Source of the DNA: JANRKN01 sp033763435
Lineage (GTDB): Bacteria; Planctomycetota; Phycisphaerae; Phycisphaerales; UBA1924
DNA: 15,778 bases
Assembly: GCA_033763435.1 (NCBI GenBank)
Contig: JANRKN010000160.1
Span: 1 to 15,778, forward strand
Direction: 5' to 3'
Shown here: piece after piece, positions 13,439 through 15,778 of the stretch
Position numbering within the stretch: the first letter of the stretch is position 1
Layout of the letters: every line of letters starts with the position of its first letter
The notes under the pieces: model-generated
What the model was told of the DNA's origin: nothing
What the model saw: the letters and a program-made list of their open reading frames with translations, nothing else
Database searches by the model: none
Program-made: the position numbers and the translations under genes

Positions 13439-15036
13439 CCCCTCGCCCCCTCCACCATGTAGTTCGGCGCTTCCTTGGTAATGCGAATGTCGTGCGGGTG
13501 GTTCTCGACGACCGTCGCGGGCGAGACCTTGATGAACCGCGCGTTGCGCCGGAGCGCATCGACCGTCGGACAACCGACGTAGCCCATGCTCGCGCGCAGG
13601 CCGCCCACGAGCTGATAGACAAACTCGGCGAGGTTGCCGCGGTAGGGCACGAGGCCCTCGACGCCCTCGGGGACGAACTTCATCACGGGCTTGCCGTCGG
13701 CGCCGAGCTTGTCGGCCTGGCGATAGCGGTCGGCGCTGCCGGCGTTCATCGCGCCTTCCGAGCCCATGCCGCGATAGCTCTTGTACCGCCGGCCCGCGCT
13801 GATCACCGTCTCGCCCGGCGATTCGTCGAGCCCCGCGAACAGCGAGCCCATCATCACCGCGCTCGCGCCCGCGGCGATCGCCTTGGGAATGTCGCCCGAG
13901 TGCCGGATGCCGCCGTCGGCGATCACGGGGATCTCGATGCCGGTCGTCGCGGCGACTTCCGCGGCGCCCGCGGCGGCCTCCATCACGGCCGTCACCTGAG
14001 GCACGCCCACGCCCGTCACCACCCGCGTCGTGCAGATCGACCCCGGGCCGATGCCCACCTTGATCGCGTCCGCACCCGCCTCGATCAGATCAATCGCCGC
14101 CCGGCGCGTCGCAATGTTGCCCGCGATGATCTGCACGCGCGACGCGTGCCGCGAGCGAACCTCGCGAACCATGTTCAGCACGTTCTCCGAATGCCCGTGC
14201 GCCGTATCGATCACGATCACATCCGCGCCCGCGGCGAGCAGCGCCTCGACGCGGTCGTGCTGGCCCGGGCCCACCGCCGCGCCGCAACGCAGGCGCCCGT
14301 CGCTGTCGACGCACGCCCGCGGATAGCGGCTCAGGCGCTCGATATCGCGCATCGTGATCAGCCCCGCGAGGCACCCGCGCTCGTCGACGACGATCAGCTT
14401 CTCGACCTTCGCGCGGCTCAGGATCTCGTCGGCCTGCTGGAGCGTCGTGCCCGGGGGCGCCGTCACCAGCCCCTTGCTGGTCATCACCGCCGAGACGAAC
14501 GTGCCCGGGTCGTCGGCGAACTTGAGGTCGCGCCGCGTGAGAATGCCCAGCAGCTTGCCCTTGCCGCGCGGGTTCGAGGAACCGTCCTCGGTGACGGGGA
14601 AGCCCGAGACGTTGTGCTGGCGCATCAGCTCCTTGGCGCGCTGAACGGTGTCGCGCGGGCCGAGGGTGAGCGGGTCGCGGATGATGCCGTTAGCCGAGCG
14701 CTTGACCTTCTCGACCTCGCGCGCCTGCGCTTCGACCGAGAGATTCTTATGAATGATCCCCAGGCCCCCCTGCTGCGCGAGGGCGATCGCGAGCGCGGAC
14801 TCGGTGACCGTGTCCATGGGCGCCGAGATGAGCGGGATGTGCAGCGAGATCGCCGCCGTGAGGCGCGTGGTCGTGTCGGCATCCGCGGGCATGACCCCCG
14901 AGCGCGCGGGCAGCAGCAACACGTCGTCGAACGTGATGCCGTCGAGCACGATCTTGCTGGTGACCTCGCCCGGCGTCATCGGGCGAGCGGAGGGGACGGG
15001 TGCGGAGAGCGCCGGGGGAATCGTCGAGGTACCCAT
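13435..15036 (-). CDS. guaB: Inosine-5'-monophosphate dehydrogenase
   Basis: This encodes a 533-residue IMPDH, which oxidises IMP to XMP with NAD+, the committed step of guanine nucleotide synthesis. The TIM-barrel start has TFDDVLLLPARSGVMP (35-50) and SAPMDTVTE. Two CBS domains follow at about 120-240. The substrate and catalytic loop is GIGPGSICTTR with the catalytic C335. ADGGIRHSGDI (373-383), YRGMGSEGAM (421-430) and the flap EGVEG (457-461) complete the site. The ATG at 15036 has no Shine-Dalgarno but lies five bases after a -10 hexamer. The C-terminus extends slightly past the usual KEAPNY ending, with MVEGARG, and those last codons form the Shine-Dalgarno of the next gene. The start of the large downstream gene overlaps the stop codon. 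Confidence 0.97.
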   Translation of the reverse strand: MGTSTIPPALSAPVPSARPMTPGEVTSKIVLDGITFDDVLLLPARSGVMPADADTTTRLTAAISLHIPLISAPMDTVTESALAIALAQQGGLGIIHKNLSVEAQAREVEKVKRSANGIIRDPLTLGPRDTVQRAKELMRQHNVSGFPVTEDGSSNPRGKGKLLGILTRRDLKFADDPGTFVSAVMTSKGLVTAPPGTTLQQADEILSRAKVEKLIVVDERGCLAGLITMRDIERLSRYPRACVDSDGRLRCGAAVGPGQHDRVEALLAAGADVIVIDTAHGHSENVLNMVREVRSRHASRVQIIAGNIATRRAAIDLIEAGADAIKVGIGPGSICTTRVVTGVGVPQVTAVMEAAAGAAEVAATTGIEIPVIADGGIRHSGDIPKAIAAGASAVMMGSLFAGLDESPGETVISAGRRYKSYRGMGSEGAMNAGSADRYRQADKLGADGKPVMKFVPEGVEGLVPYRGNLAEFVYQLVGGLRASMGYVGCPTVDALRRNARFIKVSPATVVENHPHDIRITKEAPNYMVEGARG

Positions 15037-15041
15037 AGCAC

Positions 15042-15070
15042 AGTGTGAGAGCCCCGCCCCCGACTGTCAA
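15042..15070 (-). promoter_or_regulatory. guaB promoter (TTGACA-N17-CACACT), probably leaderless
   Basis: On the minus strand a perfect TTGACA (15070-15065) is followed after 17 bases by CACACT (15047-15042), then five bases, then the ATG at 15036. The predicted transcription start is within one base of the start codon, matching the absence of a Shine-Dalgarno. Confidence 0.55.
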
Positions 15071-15204
15071 GCCCCCCCGCACGCAGGCCGGCGCCTCTCA
15101 GGGCCGCAGACCGCAGCGCCGGGCGCCGGATCGGAGGGTCGGGCCGGACGGCCGGGCCGGGGGTTGCAGACCGGGATATCCTGTTTTGCGGCAGGGCGGT
15201 GGGA

Positions 15205-15233
15205 TCGACACGCGAGCCCCGCGGCCGTAGGGT
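15205..15233 (+). promoter_or_regulatory. Possible promoter of the debranching enzyme gene
   Basis: TCGACA (15205-15210) is followed after 17 bases by TAGGGT (15228-15233), 5/6 and 3/6 matches to -35 and -10. It would give a leader of about 36 nt that contains the GAGGG Shine-Dalgarno. The rest of the spacer 15071-15204 holds a GC-rich tract (GGCCGGACGGCCGGGCC near 15140) and nothing else clear. Confidence 0.35.
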
Positions 15234-15275
15234 GATCGGGTTGGGCGGGGTTTCCGCGGAACCGAGGGACGAACG

Positions 15276-15778
15276 ATGGCGACGACTTCTGGCCGGGCGG
15301 GCTCGGCTGCGCAGGCCGCGCAACCGACCGGGCAATCATCTTCTCAGCCTTCTTCGCAAGCGTCTTCACAGGCTGTCGGGCCCACGGGCGCCGCGCTCTT
15401 CGGCGCGGGCTCGCTCCCCGCGCTCGACGTCCGCCCCGCGTCGGCAACGCTCGAGGATCGCCTTGCGAGCGAGTGGGTGCTGACCAACGGTCTGGGCGGG
15501 TTTGCGATGGGCTCGGCCTCGGGCGTGCCGCGCCGGCGCTATCACGCGTGGCTCATCGGCGCCCTGACGCCCCCGGTCGGTCGGCACGTGCTGCTTCACT
15601 CGGCGGTCGAGACCTTTGTCGACGCGACCGACCGCCGCGTCGACGCCTGCTCGTATCAGTTCATCGGGCACGACCTGCACCCCCGCGCCGCCGAGCAGCA
15701 GACGCTCTTCCGCAAGCACTTCACGTGCCTCTGGGAATACGAGATCAAGGACGCCGCGAGCAACCTGCACGCCCGCTT
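15276..15778 (+). CDS. Glycogen debranching enzyme, N-terminal part (GDE_N), truncated by window edge
   Basis: These first 167 codons belong to a bacterial/archaeal-type glycogen debranching enzyme (amylo-alpha-1,6-glucosidase), which removes branch points from glycogen. After a Ser/Gln/Ala-rich 40-residue leader, EWVLTNGLGGFAMGS (66-80), RRRYHAWLIGALTPPVGRHV (86-105) and HSAVETF match the GDE_N domain. The catalytic (alpha/alpha)6 barrel lies beyond the window. The ATG at 15276 has GAGGG eight bases upstream. It is divergent from guaB with a 239-bp spacer. The low-complexity leader is not a clear signal peptide, so the protein is probably cytoplasmic. Confidence 0.88.
   Translation, partial: MATTSGRAGSAAQAAQPTGQSSSQPSSQASSQAVGPTGAALFGAGSLPALDVRPASATLEDRLASEWVLTNGLGGFAMGSASGVPRRRYHAWLIGALTPPVGRHVLLHSAVETFVDATDRRVDACSYQFIGHDLHPRAAEQQTLFRKHFTCLWEYEIKDAASNLHAR

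Noticed and set aside
13390..15048. Plus-strand open frame of 552 codons
   Set aside because: It is the antisense shadow of guaB, which has every IMPDH motif on the other strand.
1..15778. CRISPR array, rRNA, riboswitch or complete insertion sequence
   Set aside because: No regularly spaced repeats, no rRNA-like sequence, no transposase frame and no long structured leader were seen; guaB has no leader to hold a riboswitch.

Overview
The window is high-GC bacterial DNA. Its gene content (LexA with a divergent recognition helix, a SpoIID/LytB-type lipoprotein, RtcB, DprA, CBS-containing IMP dehydrogenase, and a bacterial/archaeal-type glycogen debranching enzyme) fits a member of the Planctomycetota, perhaps Phycisphaerae. 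That assignment is inferred from gene style and composition; there is no rRNA or other phylogenetic marker in view. Most genes are on the minus strand, so they are read from right to left; only the SpoIID-like gene and the debranching enzyme at the right edge are on the plus strand.

Layout: (1) Positions 1-1425 hold the end of an integrated element. A tyrosine recombinase, split by a -1 frame change, lies behind an excisionase-like HTH gene that has its own promoter with an embedded palindromic operator. (2) Positions 1426-1795 are gene-free and carry a 32-bp direct repeat and hairpins. They mark the likely junction between the element and the chromosome. (3) Positions 1796-7024 are a minus-strand housekeeping block in DNA and RNA maintenance: dprA, then a 254-bp spacer with a striking cluster of GTTCGG/CCGAAC hexamers, an unknown gene with a Gly/Val-rich tail, lexA, a DUF4239 membrane protein, and rtcB. 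(4) Positions 7074-9398 hold a small membrane-anchored protein and a toxin-antitoxin-like pair: an ImmA/IrrE-type metallopeptidase regulator overlapping a PIN/DUF4411 toxin gene that is now frameshifted. (5) Positions 9649-11028 encode a SpoIID/LytB lipoprotein on the plus strand. (6) Positions 11081-15036 hold guaB and, overlapping its stop codon, an unrecognised 785-residue protein with an RNxxxH (HEPN-like) motif and visibly lower GC. (7) From 15276 a glycogen debranching enzyme begins and runs off the right edge.

Points that stand out are the coupling of an alien-looking, possibly defensive large protein to guaB; the hexamer cluster that may be a LexA operator region; SD-less starts with a -10-like hexamer 5-6 nt upstream at three genes, suggesting leaderless mRNAs; and two -1 frame breaks, both in accessory genes, while the core genes are intact.
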